Shown: positions 45,059 to 53,987, counted from the first letter of the stretch. The stretch is 56,059 nucleotides of DNA from Kiritimatiellia bacterium (GCA_027858965.1 JAQIBS010000228.1:1-56059), one strand, 5' to 3'. Numbers and translations: made by a program. The notes: a model not told the origin generated them from the sequence alone.

Positions 45059-45877
45059 TTATAATGCTTTGTTTGCGTCAATATCAAACCCAGAGGATTT
45101 TAACTCTTTAACCAAAAAAAGTTTCCAGGCTCCTCCACTATCAATCGGGATATATACAACTCCTGAATAATCAGATGGGATTTCGACACCTTCACGTAAC
45201 AATCCTAATACTTTGTTTCTTCCAAGTTTCCCGATGAAGTACCCAAATTCAAAGATAACATTTTGTCTAGCTCTTGGGGTGAGATTTTCAGTTTCAGCAA
45301 CCGGTCCTCCAATGTCATCAGGCGTTAATAATGCGATAGCGTATGATACGTCGGCATACTGCTCAAACTTCTCAATAATTGTGTTTCCTTGGCTTGCTTG
45401 TTCATGAAGTATTATAGGATCTAGGCCAATTTGCGAAAGGAAACGAGCGACTGTTTCTTTAGTGCCAGCATCTTGACCATGCACTACAAATACTTTGTTA
45501 TTTGAAACCGGATCGTCGATTTGACTTCCTTCTGAATTTTTGTCAGTATCAATCTCATTGTCATTCCAATATTCCGCAATCTCTTCAATCATGGATTTCA
45601 GAATTCCTTCTGCATGGTTTAATCCATCCACATATGCTTGCTGGAACCTGCTTTCAGGAGTGTGATTCGTAAATGCTCCGAGGCAGTAACGGATCTTGTT
45701 GAAATCTGTTATATGCCTAGATTCTTCACCAAATATATATTCAATTGCAACTTGGGTATCTCTGATCCATTTTTTAAAATCAGGATTTCCTTTTCTCTTC
45801 TTTGATAGGGCATCAATTTGATCGATTTGTGTTTGAACCTTGGTGATGGCTTTGTCTTTGGAAAATACTTTTTTCAT
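45059..45877 (-). CDS. CAP12/Pycsar-type TIR-domain protein (predicted NADase)
   Basis: 272 residues. Residues 1-115 are a helical domain of unknown role. Residues 127-272 match the bacterial TIR-like domain of PF10137: VFVVHGQDAGTKETVARFL, PIILHEQASQGNTIIEKFE (with the expected catalytic Glu169) and FEFGYFIGKLGR. Proteins of this type degrade NAD+ when triggered, as effectors in CBASS/Pycsar-like systems. No cyclase is beside it. It starts 22 bases after the HEPN-motif gene, so the two form an operon. Confidence 0.8.
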   Translation of the reverse strand: MKKVFSKDKAITKVQTQIDQIDALSKKRKGNPDFKKWIRDTQVAIEYIFGEESRHITDFNKIRYCLGAFTNHTPESRFQQAYVDGLNHAEGILKSMIEEIAEYWNDNEIDTDKNSEGSQIDDPVSNNKVFVVHGQDAGTKETVARFLSQIGLDPIILHEQASQGNTIIEKFEQYADVSYAIALLTPDDIGGPVAETENLTPRARQNVIFEFGYFIGKLGRNKVLGLLREGVEIPSDYSGVVYIPIDSGGAWKLFLVKELKSSGFDIDANKAL

Positions 45878-45899
45878 ATTGATTTTCTAACGTTTAGCA

Positions 45900-47333
45900 T
45901 CAGGCGTGGCCTTTAGGACGTCGCCTGGATGCTTTGGTTGACTTCTTCGTCGACATATCGAAGTCCTCGGGTACGACGAAGTTTTCGCCAAAGAGCTTTC
46001 GGTATGAGGAAAGGAACTCTTTGGACTGACGGAAGGTCTTGAAGAGTGGCCACGTTGAGTATTGTTCGCGACTTACAGCACCATTTTTTCCAATGACTTC
46101 CATAATTGCAGAGGCCTCAGCAAAGCTGTCTTTATGTACTGCAACAGCCAGCTGAAATTCTGGGGCGCAAGCCGTCCAATCTTCCGAATCGAGCAGTTTG
46201 ATACAGCTCTGTTGATTTCCAGAGAACTTGTACGCAGTACATAGGTTGATGAGGTTCGTTCTACGAATTTGATCGGACGACACGTTTTTCAACGTTTCCG
46301 TCGCAAAGCGAAGTATCATCTTCGCGAGTTCGAAACGCTTTTCCACTAGTAGCTCATAGCCAGTATTCTGAAGGGCCTTGTCGGCGCTACCAATATCATC
46401 AGGCTGTAGTTTTCGCCACAGAACGTGCCCCAGTTTTATCCCAATCTCCAGCATGCAATCAAATGCTTTACTGAAGTAGGCGATATCCACCTCCAGTTGA
46501 TCACCCACTTTGAGGTCGCTTTCAAGCTGGACCCCTTGTTTCTTGCACACTTTCAAATACTGAGATGATACTATGCCGTCACAGTGAACAAAGAGATTCC
46601 GTCTCTCCGTTATTTCAACAAACGTCGCCCATACGTCAAGCTCTTTGCGCAAGGGAAGGCCAAAACGATTCTCCATCCAATTGAAATGGTCAATATGGCT
46701 ATCCCGTATCACTGACTCGACTTCTTTCTCTATTAGTGACTCACGGGCAGCTGTTAATGATGTGAAGTCTGCGAGATCTGTATAGGTCAGGGTCTTTTCT
46801 GATGCAGCTAGTATCTCGGGTTTGACTGAAAATGCGACACGAAGCAGTCTGCCTAAATACGCATCGTACTTGTGAATGAGGGAGCACAAGAAGATTTGGG
46901 GGATGTTTGTTACAGCTAGGTATGCAGAGCGTGCCGCTTTCAGATTTCTTTCAAATTGGTGCAAGTCAGCCGGCTTGATCTTATAACTCTCGGACCCATC
47001 TTTTTCTGTCTTTCTGACGCCTTTGTTCTTGATAAAGGCGTCGATGATTTCGCTCGACTTCTTGAACGACTCCACCATCGCATCCATAGTGGGCGTTAAA
47101 GATTTGGAAAGGCTCTCAATATGCACAACAAAGCTGTCTATCTCGCGCTCAAAAGAAGGAGGTGGAGGTGTTTTCGCTCTTGTGCTTGCTTTCTTTTTCG
47201 TTGCTGGCTTGAGTAAAGGTTTCTTTTTGGCAGGCTGCGAGGATGCCTTTTTCTTAGGGGCATCTTTTCGCGCTGCAGCTCTTCTAGGAGCAGATGAACC
47301 TTTTGTCTTCTTTATTGAAGTCTTTCTTAGCAT
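45900..47333 (-). CDS. Lys-rich protein with HEPN-like Rx4H motif
   Basis: 477 residues. Residues 1-58 are extremely basic and Pro/Ala-rich (KKTKGSSAPRRAAARKDAPK). The rest is predicted helical; ITERRNLFVHCDG contains Arg245-x4-His250, the catalytic signature of HEPN RNases. The strong ribosome binding site is AAAAGGAGAGG. I do not recognise a named family. Its position upstream of a TIR-domain protein suggests a sensor or toxin paired with the NADase. The basic tail may bind RNA or DNA. Confidence 0.6.
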   Translation of the reverse strand: MLRKTSIKKTKGSSAPRRAAARKDAPKKKASSQPAKKKPLLKPATKKKASTRAKTPPPPSFEREIDSFVVHIESLSKSLTPTMDAMVESFKKSSEIIDAFIKNKGVRKTEKDGSESYKIKPADLHQFERNLKAARSAYLAVTNIPQIFLCSLIHKYDAYLGRLLRVAFSVKPEILAASEKTLTYTDLADFTSLTAARESLIEKEVESVIRDSHIDHFNWMENRFGLPLRKELDVWATFVEITERRNLFVHCDGIVSSQYLKVCKKQGVQLESDLKVGDQLEVDIAYFSKAFDCMLEIGIKLGHVLWRKLQPDDIGSADKALQNTGYELLVEKRFELAKMILRFATETLKNVSSDQIRRTNLINLCTAYKFSGNQQSCIKLLDSEDWTACAPEFQLAVAVHKDSFAEASAIMEVIGKNGAVSREQYSTWPLFKTFRQSKEFLSSYRKLFGENFVVPEDFDMSTKKSTKASRRRPKGHA

Positions 47334-47365
47334 GCGCCTCTCCTTTTCGATTCTTTCACGAAGCC

Positions 47366-47765
47366 AACATATGATTAATATGTGATTTTGCTTGATACCC
47401 TGATATTTGATGCGGAAACAGACAAATTTGCTTGATATTAATATCAGGCAACAATCACAAGACTATTCGCATAATACCTAGAAGGTGGTGCAGTGTCAAG
47501 TTGGATTAAGGATGATGTACTGGCACGCGAATTATTTCGCCAGAAAAGTTATCAAAAGAGAATCCCGCTTATATGACAGGTGATAATTATGAAAAAAGAG
47601 TATGGTTTAAAAAAATGAAATAGCGGAAGAACCCTTATGCGAAGGCACTGAAGAAACGTAAACGCTAAGGCGGGCTCTGCCCTCAATTCAGCTTGTAATC
47701 AGTAGCCAGTAGCTTGTAGTTTGCTTTGCTGTATTTTGAATTCACCCAGTCAAATGTTATTTATT
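47366..47765. repeat. Shared module C2 between accessory operons
   Basis: Second copy of the module: AACATATGATTAATATGTG, near-palindrome with TTGCTTGATATTAATATC, the same SSWIKDDVLARELF frame, a relic ATGAAAAAAGAGTATGG stopped early, then the heptamer-family tail with AGTAGCTTGTAGTTTGCT and AAATGTTATTTATT. It separates the HEPN/TIR operon from the next one. Confidence 0.8.
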
Positions 47766-48425
47766 CATGTTCTCAAGATCTTTCCTGGGGTTTGGAAACT
47801 CAGAGCGAAGCGCCTGGAGGCCAGACGGTTGGTCTACACGACCGACAACTGATGGCCTTGTGCCGGCAACGACGCCGAACGCATGGAGGGAAACTCGACA
47901 GGCTATGTCGATCGCTTCGTTCTCGGGGAGCACATCTTGGGGATGACTCAGGAGGTCGGGGAGGCTCCAAGGCTGAGATGACCTCGGTATATATCCGATC
48001 AGCGATGCGTTGGGGATGTTGTCATCCGAGGTTGTGGTTTCAGGGAGAAATCTGATTGTGAAATCGCCATTCCTGCCCGCTGCCCTGACTGGTGTTGCTA
48101 GGGAGCCGAAGGGACAGGACATCCTCAAGAAATGAAGATTCATGCTGGCATCAAGAATCGGGGCATCCGCGGTTGCGCACCATGCGTGGTCATCTCCCGA
48201 CCCGATAGAACAAAGGCGGTACCCGTTGCACCGGAGCAGGAAGTCGCCGCGGACGATAGCCATGGACAGACCGAGGAGTGAGCCGACAGCCACGGTGCAG
48301 AAGGCATGCTCCCGACAGTACCACCCGAAGTCAGTCCCTGTGGGGGTCTCAAACGGGGGCTCCGTGAGCAACCAGTTTAGTTCCGGCACTGCCCTTGCGC
48401 AGAATCTGTCAATGTACTCGCTCAT
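47757..48425 (-). CDS. Transglutaminase/papain-like protein of unknown function
   Basis: 222 residues from the ATG at 48425; a TTG start at 48497 is less likely. Cys37 and Cys43 lie in WYCREHAFCTVAVGSLLGL, His80 in GDDHAWC and Asp92 in PILDAS. The order Cys-His-Asp with an HAW motif is that of transglutaminase-like and arylamine N-acetyltransferase-type enzymes. I cannot name a substrate. It is the second gene after DUF3606 in the third accessory operon. Confidence 0.5.
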   Translation of the reverse strand: MSEYIDRFCARAVPELNWLLTEPPFETPTGTDFGWYCREHAFCTVAVGSLLGLSMAIVRGDFLLRCNGYRLCSIGSGDDHAWCATADAPILDASMNLHFLRMSCPFGSLATPVRAAGRNGDFTIRFLPETTTSDDNIPNASLIGYIPRSSQPWSLPDLLSHPQDVLPENEAIDIACRVSLHAFGVVAGTRPSVVGRVDQPSGLQALRSEFPNPRKDLENMNK

Positions 48426-48514
48426 GTTTCCGTTTCGCCGAACGAAATGCTCACCAGACCACCGGGCTAGCGAAGCGCCCCGGTGGGTATGGAACAAATT
48501 GTTATCAGGAATTA

Positions 48515-48691
48515 TTATTTTCCAAGATACTTTTTGACATCATCAATGTATGTGCCTGCTGCATGAACAGCATTGGCTAACGTGATCTCATCAACACCAA
48601 GACTGTTGCACCAATTGCTGACTTCTTTAGGGTCATTTATATCAACTCGTTGTCCATCTTGTGGGTGTCTTTTTGTTTTATCATCAGGCAT
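48515..48691 (-). CDS. DUF3606-family small protein
   Basis: 58 residues, MPDDKTKRHPQDGQRVDIND then VSNWCNSLGV and AVHAAGTYIDDVKKYLG, which matches DUF3606 (a small three-helix family of unknown role, widespread in proteobacterial accessory regions). A frame open to 48796 would run into the repeat module and is not chosen; AAGGAAAAC precedes the ATG at 48691. Confidence 0.75.
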   Translation of the reverse strand: MPDDKTKRHPQDGQRVDINDPKEVSNWCNSLGVDEITLANAVHAAGTYIDDVKKYLGK

Positions 48692-48710
48692 TTGTTTTCC
48701 TTTTTTTGAT

Positions 48711-49068
48711 AACATATGATTAACATGTGATTTTGCTTGATACCCTGATATTGGATGCGGAAACAGGCAAATTTGCTTGATATCAATATCAGGCAAAGAT
48801 CACAAGACTACTTTCATAATATCTAGAAGGAGGGGGAGTGTCAAGTTGGATTAAGGATGATTTGGGGAACGCGAATTATTTCTGCCAGCAAAGCAGCCAT
48901 AAATGAATTCTGCTTATATGACAGGTGATGATTATGAAAAAAGAGTATGATTTGTCAAAATGAAAGCGCGGAAGAATCCCTATGCGAAGCACTGAAGAAA
49001 CAATTGACCATCAGTGCCTGACCCCGAAGCCCCTGCTATTTTCTGTTTTTAGGTTTGACCACGAAGCC
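48711..49068. repeat. Shared module C3
   Basis: Third copy, starting AACATATGATTAACATGTG, with the TTGCTTGATATCAATATC near-palindrome, the decayed SSWIKDD frame, an antitoxin relic stopped after MKKEYDLSK, and the end GTGCCTGACCCCGAAGCC. It lacks the heptamer tail of C1 and C2. It lies directly upstream of the DUF3606 operon. Confidence 0.8.
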
Positions 49069-49164
49069 GTTCCGGGAATGACTTGGCCATTAATGGCAGA
49101 TTTGTGAGTCATACGACAATTTTTAGTAATTGAGTTGAGCGCATATATCTGATAAATTTCTAGT

Positions 49165-50046
49165 ATGTTTAGAAGACAAAAAATATTGCTGTCATTATTG
49201 GACACTTTCGGTGGTGAGTTATCTCGCAAAAAAATGCAGAAGTTGCTATTCCTGCATTGCGAACTTAATGGCGACTCTGCATATTCATTTGTGCCGTATA
49301 AATATGGCTGCTATTCATTTCAAGCTGCTGCGGATCATGCAAAATTGATCACCAAGGGCTTTCTGAATAACACGGAGGAATGGTCATTACTCGACAAAAG
49401 TAGTTTTGCCGATGCATTAAGTTACACGGAAAGACAACAGCTATGGGAATTACGCAGGCGCTTTAAAGGATATTCCCAGGACAAACTCATTCATTTTGTT
49501 TACACAAGTTATCCATATTATGCAACACGTAGCGTAATTGCAGAAGAGTGCCTTAACAAAGAAGAAATGGATAATGTGGAATCATGCCGCAAAGAGATGG
49601 CAGGATCATTAATTGCCAGTATAGGTTATGAGGGGCTTTCTTTAGAGACCTATCTCAACCTGCTGATAAACAATGATATTAAAGCAGTATTCGATGTCCG
49701 CAAAAACCCTCTCAGCCGAAAGTTTGGTTTTTCAAAGACCATTTTAAGACAAACCCTTGAGCATATGGGTATTGAATATTATCACGTTCCTAAATTAGGC
49801 ATTACTTCAGACAAACGTAAGAACCTTGTAACTCAATCAGACTATGATGCTTTGTTTGATGATTATGAAAAAACAACTCTTAAGCATGAAACTCAAGAGT
49901 TGTCCGATTTAAACCGGATATTTCAAAAAAAGAAGCGAATAGCCCTACTTTGTTACGAGCATCTACCAGAACAGTGTCATCGCACTCGAATTATCAAGGC
50001 AATCCATAAAATGAATAAGTCCATAACCCCTGTTTGTACTGCATAA
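49165..50046 (+). CDS. DUF488 protein with N-terminal antitoxin-like (Panacea-type) domain
   Basis: 293 residues. Residues 1-140 look like a helical domain of the SocA/Panacea type (LSRKKMQKLLFLHCEL, YGCYSFQAA). Residues 147-290 are DUF488: SIGYEGLSLETY, AVFDVRKNPLSRKFGF and LLCYEHLPEQCHR. The DUF488 core is of unknown chemistry; its Cys and Arg residues suggest nucleotide or nucleic acid binding. The next gene starts one base after the stop, so the two form a coupled pair that is common in defence islands. Confidence 0.75.
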   Translation: MFRRQKILLSLLDTFGGELSRKKMQKLLFLHCELNGDSAYSFVPYKYGCYSFQAAADHAKLITKGFLNNTEEWSLLDKSSFADALSYTERQQLWELRRRFKGYSQDKLIHFVYTSYPYYATRSVIAEECLNKEEMDNVESCRKEMAGSLIASIGYEGLSLETYLNLLINNDIKAVFDVRKNPLSRKFGFSKTILRQTLEHMGIEYYHVPKLGITSDKRKNLVTQSDYDALFDDYEKTTLKHETQELSDLNRIFQKKKRIALLCYEHLPEQCHRTRIIKAIHKMNKSITPVCTA

Positions 50047-50877
50047 ATGAACGAGCAAATCCTTATTACGGTTAAAACATATCCAACCCTCTCCAAAAAA
50101 CATGGCGAGCTGGTATGCACCGCAGGAATAAGGGAAGATGGTAGCTGGGTTAGAATGTACCCTGTTCCATTCCGTAGGCTGAGAGATTATAAAAAATATA
50201 AAAAGTACCAGTGGCTCTCCACAAGGCTGAGAAAACGCAAAAATGATCCACGCCCTGAAAGTTACACCCCGGATCTTGATAGCATCAAACTGGGTGGAGT
50301 GCTTACAACTTCAAATCAATGGGCTGAACGTTGTCGCCTTATTCTGCAAAAAGGCGAAGTCTATAATGACATGACCGAGCTCATCGCGAAAGCGAATAAC
50401 AACGATTTGTCTCTTGCGACTTATAAGCCCACTGAAGTCATTGACTTTGTTGCGGAAGCGGTTGAACGACAATGGTCTGCTGATAAAGTGCAAATGATTA
50501 GACAAGCCCGCCAACAGGGCGATCTATTTGCTGGCGACTCTCAATTTGAAGAAGAATTCAAATTAGTTGACAAAGTTCCCTATAAATTCTCATATCGCTT
50601 TAAAGATGCTGATGGAAAAGATCGAAAGTTGATGATTGAGGATTGGGAAACAGGAGCTTTATATTGGAATTGCTTAAAGCTGTCTGGCGGGGATGAAGAC
50701 ACTGCTGTCAAAAAAGTAAAAGAAAAATATCTGGCTGAATTCTCAAATCGTGACCTATATTTCTATGTTGGGACAACCAAACAGTATCATGGTTGGGCTT
50801 CAAACCCATTCGTTATTGTCGGGACATTCACTCCTCCCAAAAACCGCCATCCAGAATTAAGCTTGTGGGATTCTTAA
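50047..50877 (+). CDS. Hypothetical partner of DUF488 protein
   Basis: 276 residues, no family that I can name. MNEQILITVKTYPTLSKKHGELVCTAGIREDGSWVRMYPVPFRRL is the conserved head. A later part (LYFYVGTTKQYHGWASNPFVIVGTFTPP) is predicted beta-rich. Start directly follows the stop of the DUF488 gene (TAA ATG), so translation is coupled. Basic and soluble, without membrane segments. Confidence 0.6.
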   Translation: MNEQILITVKTYPTLSKKHGELVCTAGIREDGSWVRMYPVPFRRLRDYKKYKKYQWLSTRLRKRKNDPRPESYTPDLDSIKLGGVLTTSNQWAERCRLILQKGEVYNDMTELIAKANNNDLSLATYKPTEVIDFVAEAVERQWSADKVQMIRQARQQGDLFAGDSQFEEEFKLVDKVPYKFSYRFKDADGKDRKLMIEDWETGALYWNCLKLSGGDEDTAVKKVKEKYLAEFSNRDLYFYVGTTKQYHGWASNPFVIVGTFTPPKNRHPELSLWDS

Positions 50878-50958
50878 CACAAGAGCAGCGGGCTATATTC
50901 CAGATATTTTCTACTACATCCTCAACTCACGCACTCGCACAATTTCATAAAAGCGGCA

Positions 50959-50998
50959 GGGTCAAACCTCAATCGCGCCAAGATAAATCCATAGAAAG
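50959..50998. repeat. 40-bp direct repeat, left copy, bounding the ubiquitin-like locus
   Basis: Matches 55857-55896 at 37 of 40 positions, starting GGGTCAAACCTCAATCGC. Between the two copies lie seven genes of the ubiquitin-like conjugation locus. The 11-mer GGGTCAAACCT also appears inverted at the right end of C1 and, with one change, of C3. Confidence 0.75.
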
Positions 50999-50999
50999 G

Positions 51000-51740
51000 G
51001 AATAATGAGATGAGGTAAATCGAATTTGAAACTTTTTGTTGAAACCTACTCAGTGAAAGCTGAGACGGAAAATAAAAAAGTGCAAAGCCCAAGTCGGAGG
51101 TGAAGGGTAACCGCGATTTTAAAGCCGTGCGAATGCACGGAGTGAGGAGCTTACAGCACCGCAACGGCAACACTAGGCTAACCACCACCGTAAGCGAGTC
51201 TTGCGTAGTCGTTCCGTAAGGGCGGCACGAAGCGTAGACAGCGAAGCACCGGGCTGTGTGATTGAGCTCCGAAATTGACGCATTGTTGATGTCCTTGGCT
51301 TTTTAGGCTCTGAGGACAGCATGTCTGCTACCGCAATGGTGATGTGCCAGCAATCGGCCGGGGTCGTAGAGCAGGGCACCCTCCTTCGCCAAGGCTACGG
51401 CGGACATGCAGGTGCGAGTCGGTTCTCAATGAGAGCAGGTGCAAGGGTTTCGTGGGAACTGAATTTAAAAAGCGGTGCCGCAGTCGCCAGCCAGATACGG
51501 AAATTATTCAAGGTTTTAGCAGAGAATGAGACATTGACGAGAGCGGTTGAACAAATCTCAGAAAAGCTGGATAAGGAGTAAAGGTAATAACGCAGAATCG
51601 TTACTTTTAATTTTTAAGTTTGACCCCGGCGCGTCTGCCGGCGCGTCTCAGACCCCAGCGCGTCTCAGACCCCGGCGCGTCTCGACTAATTCAGCTCAAG
51701 CCCCAACCACTGGGGTGCTCTCACAGTCTATACTGCGCAT
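51000..51740. other. Gene-poor stretch with short frames and GC-rich tandem repeat
   Basis: No gene is well supported. 51429-51581 encodes a 50-residue frame (MRAGARVSWELNLKSGAAV...) that ends in a plausible amphipathic helix but lacks a ribosome binding site. At 51622-51684 a GC-rich unit of about 17 bases, GACCCCGGCGCGTCTCA, is repeated about four times. 51380-51400 carries the CTTCGCCAAGGCTACGG element also seen near 23264. Confidence 0.45.
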
Positions 51741-51968
51741 TCAGCCCTGATATTTGTGAGGGTCTTGCCCGTAGGTGTGCTCCGTCTGTATTCTGCCATT
51801 CTCTTTGTGGATTCGAATCTGTCCCAGCGGAGCCGCTTTCGCTAAACTTTTGGTTTTTGCCACCGCTTCAGCTTTTGTCGGTGCTGCGACAGATGCCTTG
51901 CTGGCTCCAGTTAGCTTGCCCTGCCAACGGTCGTTTTTTTTTGTTACGTGATAGACTTTCCTTTTCAT
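51741..51968 (-). CDS. DUF2188-family protein
   Basis: 75 residues: VYHVTKKNDRWQGKLTGASK, then ASVAAPTKAEAVAKTKSLAK and IRIHKENGRIQTEHTYG, a full DUF2188 domain (small, widespread, unknown role; often in islands). Last gene of the ubiquitin-like operon and overlaps the DUF6527 gene by four bases, so it is translated with it. Confidence 0.75.
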   Translation of the reverse strand: MKRKVYHVTKKNDRWQGKLTGASKASVAAPTKAEAVAKTKSLAKAAPLGQIRIHKENGRIQTEHTYGQDPHKYQG

Positions 51969-52357
51969 TGTCTTTTCCTTTCGTTACTGCTTGTTTCTGT
52001 AGATAGGTCGAACCACTTGCGCCAAGCAGACCATTTTCGTTTAGTGGTGTACTTGTGGGGATTTGCCCCGTCAAACCAGTCGTTGACCCATATTACGCGA
52101 TTTTTTTTTATCCAGTAGTGCGATTGGCATGGGTAGCCCCAGTTTCCGATTGAAGGACTCAGTGATACAGTCTCGCCGTCAAACATTATTTGCCAGTCAT
52201 TAGGGGTGAGTGGCGTCACCACCTCTCGTCCACAGCCACAGAAGCAGAGATGTACGGCGGTGGCATAGTCTACGGAGATGTACAGCACTCCGGCAAGCAA
52301 AGTGTTTGGAACGCTTTTTACGAATTTGTGGTTAATTCGACGCGGTCTTCTTTTCAT
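51965..52357 (-). CDS. DUF6527-like protein with zinc-binding cysteines
   Basis: 130 residues. LCFCGCGREVVTPL gives Cys38, Cys40 and Cys42; CQSHYW gives Cys77 and His80. Together they can hold a zinc ion. TVSLSPSIGNW and NRVIWVNDW are the conserved pieces that I associate with DUF6527, a family encoded next to ThiF and multiubiquitin genes. Its role is unknown; a ligase-like or deconjugase-like role has been considered for such neighbours, but the sequence does not decide. Four-base overlaps on both sides. Confidence 0.65.
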   Translation of the reverse strand: MKRRPRRINHKFVKSVPNTLLAGVLYISVDYATAVHLCFCGCGREVVTPLTPNDWQIMFDGETVSLSPSIGNWGYPCQSHYWIKKNRVIWVNDWFDGANPHKYTTKRKWSAWRKWFDLSTETSSNERKRQ

Positions 52358-53532
52358 TCCGTCTCCTCATTGATCAGATGATTGCCGTCAATCTGGTATA
52401 CGCAGTGATGTTCCTTTTCTAAATCACAGTAGAATCCCAAGAGTTTCTTCCATTTCACGACAGCCAGACAAGCGTTCAATGCGTTGAGATCAGCGACCTG
52501 GATATTAGTATCATAAGGGTTATTACCTGAATTCCCATACGGTATCAGTTTCCGACTATGCACGTGTTCGCGATGTGAGGGAGTGCTAGTTGTCACGCGT
52601 AACTGCCCGTAGAGCATCCCATCTGCCTCATCAATCCCCATTCCTACGTCGATGAATGCAATTCCTTTAGCCTCCAAATAATCGACGATATGTCTTTTGC
52701 TTTCTGAACCATCCATACATAGGAACACATGGCTCATGCCGTCCAGTAGATCCAGACAGGATTTATCAATATAGAGATTGTGTGCTTTGATGCCTCGGCG
52801 GAACCGATCATAGAGATTCTTCAAATAGTCGACTTTAGTGGGATGATTGTTGAGGTCATCAATACTTGTAGCACCAGGGGCTCTGAACGCGTTATGCGAT
52901 AAGAAGTCATCACCGTCAAAAAGGTGAATCTCCTCGACCGGTGTTTTCGCGACCAGATCCAAGATATAGGAACCCGTGCCACCAAGCCCGACTATTGCAA
53001 TCTTGGCTACGTGCAGTTTCTCTGTAACTGCGCCAATTCCGGCACGACTTGATGCTGTATCTAAGTAATTAAAAACCGAATCCTCTTTGGCCGTTACTAT
53101 CGGAAGGTGCGGTTGTGCTGTTACGGACGGGTCTAGAGTCTTGGCTGGTCCAGAGATAATGGCGCAGTACGTAGACATCTTGTGGTGGTAGTTCGAGTAA
53201 CCCTCACTCGGTTTTGCTGAGAATGTATGGTCTATCGTAAGCTCAGGTCCAAGTGCTTTCTGACCGCTGCCGTTAATGATCCCTTTGATCTTGGTTCCGT
53301 CAGTCTCGCAGGGATGTTCGCCACAGAACATTGCCACATGTGTGCGCGGTCTGACGGTTTTCTCCCCAGAAAGATCCAAGGAGGATACTAGAGTACCATA
53401 CTTGATTTCTTTCTGAGGAGTTACGTAGGGGATATTTCTCACGACCAAGTGGTTTTCTACTATTCCTACATCAAACCCGTCGTCGCGGAGTCGTTTTAGG
53501 TCTTTGTTATGACTTATCAGTTGCTGTGACAT
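52354..53532 (-). CDS. E1-like ThiF-family adenylyltransferase with N-terminal DUF6791
   Basis: 392 residues. Residues 1-165 match the DUF6791-type N-terminus (IVENHLVVRNIPYVTPQKEIK, GYSNYHHKMSTYCAIIS). Residues 172-385 are the ThiF/E1 adenylation domain: VGLGGTGSYI (182-190), HLFDGDDF with Asp206/Asp208, HNAFRAPGA with Arg217 and MDGSESKR. There is no Cys between residues 273 and 354, where E1 enzymes often place the thioester Cys, so transfer may go by another nucleophile or a separate E2. It should adenylate the C-terminus of the Ubl next door. It overlaps that gene by 26 bases. Confidence 0.8.
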   Translation of the reverse strand: MSQQLISHNKDLKRLRDDGFDVGIVENHLVVRNIPYVTPQKEIKYGTLVSSLDLSGEKTVRPRTHVAMFCGEHPCETDGTKIKGIINGSGQKALGPELTIDHTFSAKPSEGYSNYHHKMSTYCAIISGPAKTLDPSVTAQPHLPIVTAKEDSVFNYLDTASSRAGIGAVTEKLHVAKIAIVGLGGTGSYILDLVAKTPVEEIHLFDGDDFLSHNAFRAPGATSIDDLNNHPTKVDYLKNLYDRFRRGIKAHNLYIDKSCLDLLDGMSHVFLCMDGSESKRHIVDYLEAKGIAFIDVGMGIDEADGMLYGQLRVTTSTPSHREHVHSRKLIPYGNSGNNPYDTNIQVADLNALNACLAVVKWKKLLGFYCDLEKEHHCVYQIDGNHLINEETE

Positions 53533-53788
53533 TGAAAATCATCCCCTCTTTGATTTTGACGGTTTCACCCTCAACCAGAGAACCTTCCGGTTTATTACCC
53601 TGGCCGCGGCGGTACGTTACGGTAATTATAATGTACGGTCCTGTTGGAACAGGATTAAACGCTAGCGCCACTACTTGCCCATACGTAAGTTCCCTTTCGG
53701 TTACCACCTTCTCGCGCGTGTTAACAACGATAGTGTACTCCTTGTCCGGTTTCCCGACTGCGTGATCGACTTTGTTTTTGTCATTCAT
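53507..53788 (-). CDS. Multiubiquitin-type ubiquitin-like protein (single domain)
   Basis: 93 residues. The beta-grasp part begins KEYTIVVNTREKVV, runs through TYGQVVALAFNPVPTG and ends in VKIKEGMIFNVT, as in the multiubiquitin family (PF14452), but only one Ubl unit is present. The C-terminus is ATDKS, not Gly-Gly, so conjugation would use a different end or need trimming. It is the first gene of the minus-strand operon, with TAGGAG as the ribosome binding site, and overlaps the E1 gene, which fits a substrate-enzyme pair. Confidence 0.75.
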   Translation of the reverse strand: MNDKNKVDHAVGKPDKEYTIVVNTREKVVTERELTYGQVVALAFNPVPTGPYIIITVTYRRGQGNKPEGSLVEGETVKIKEGMIFNVTATDKS

Positions 53789-53922
53789 TTTGAATCTCCT
53801 ATGGCCGAGTAATTCTCGGCTTTGCCATAGTAACTGTAACCATGGCTGATTGTTGAACTCGGAGTTGTAGCCGTTTCCGCAGTAGCCTGAATCTGCGTGA
53901 TATGCTAAACTCCTCTATAAAG

Positions 53923-53987
53923 ATATGCGGAGATTGACCGCATTTTCTGGGATGAGATTGCCGAAAAGTAGAATTTTTTCCGCATAT
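53923..53987. promoter_or_regulatory. Inverted repeat in divergent promoter region
   Basis: ATATGCGGA (53923-53931) and TCCGCATAT (53979-53987) form a perfect 9-base inverted repeat across 47 bases. It lies between the Ubl operon (minus) and the sigma-like gene (plus), so it could be an operator, a looping site or a sigma-like protein target. Confidence 0.45.

Noticed and set aside
51173..51379. 68-codon minus frame
   Set aside because: Low-complexity, no ribosome binding site, overlaps another weak frame and dispersed repeat sequence.
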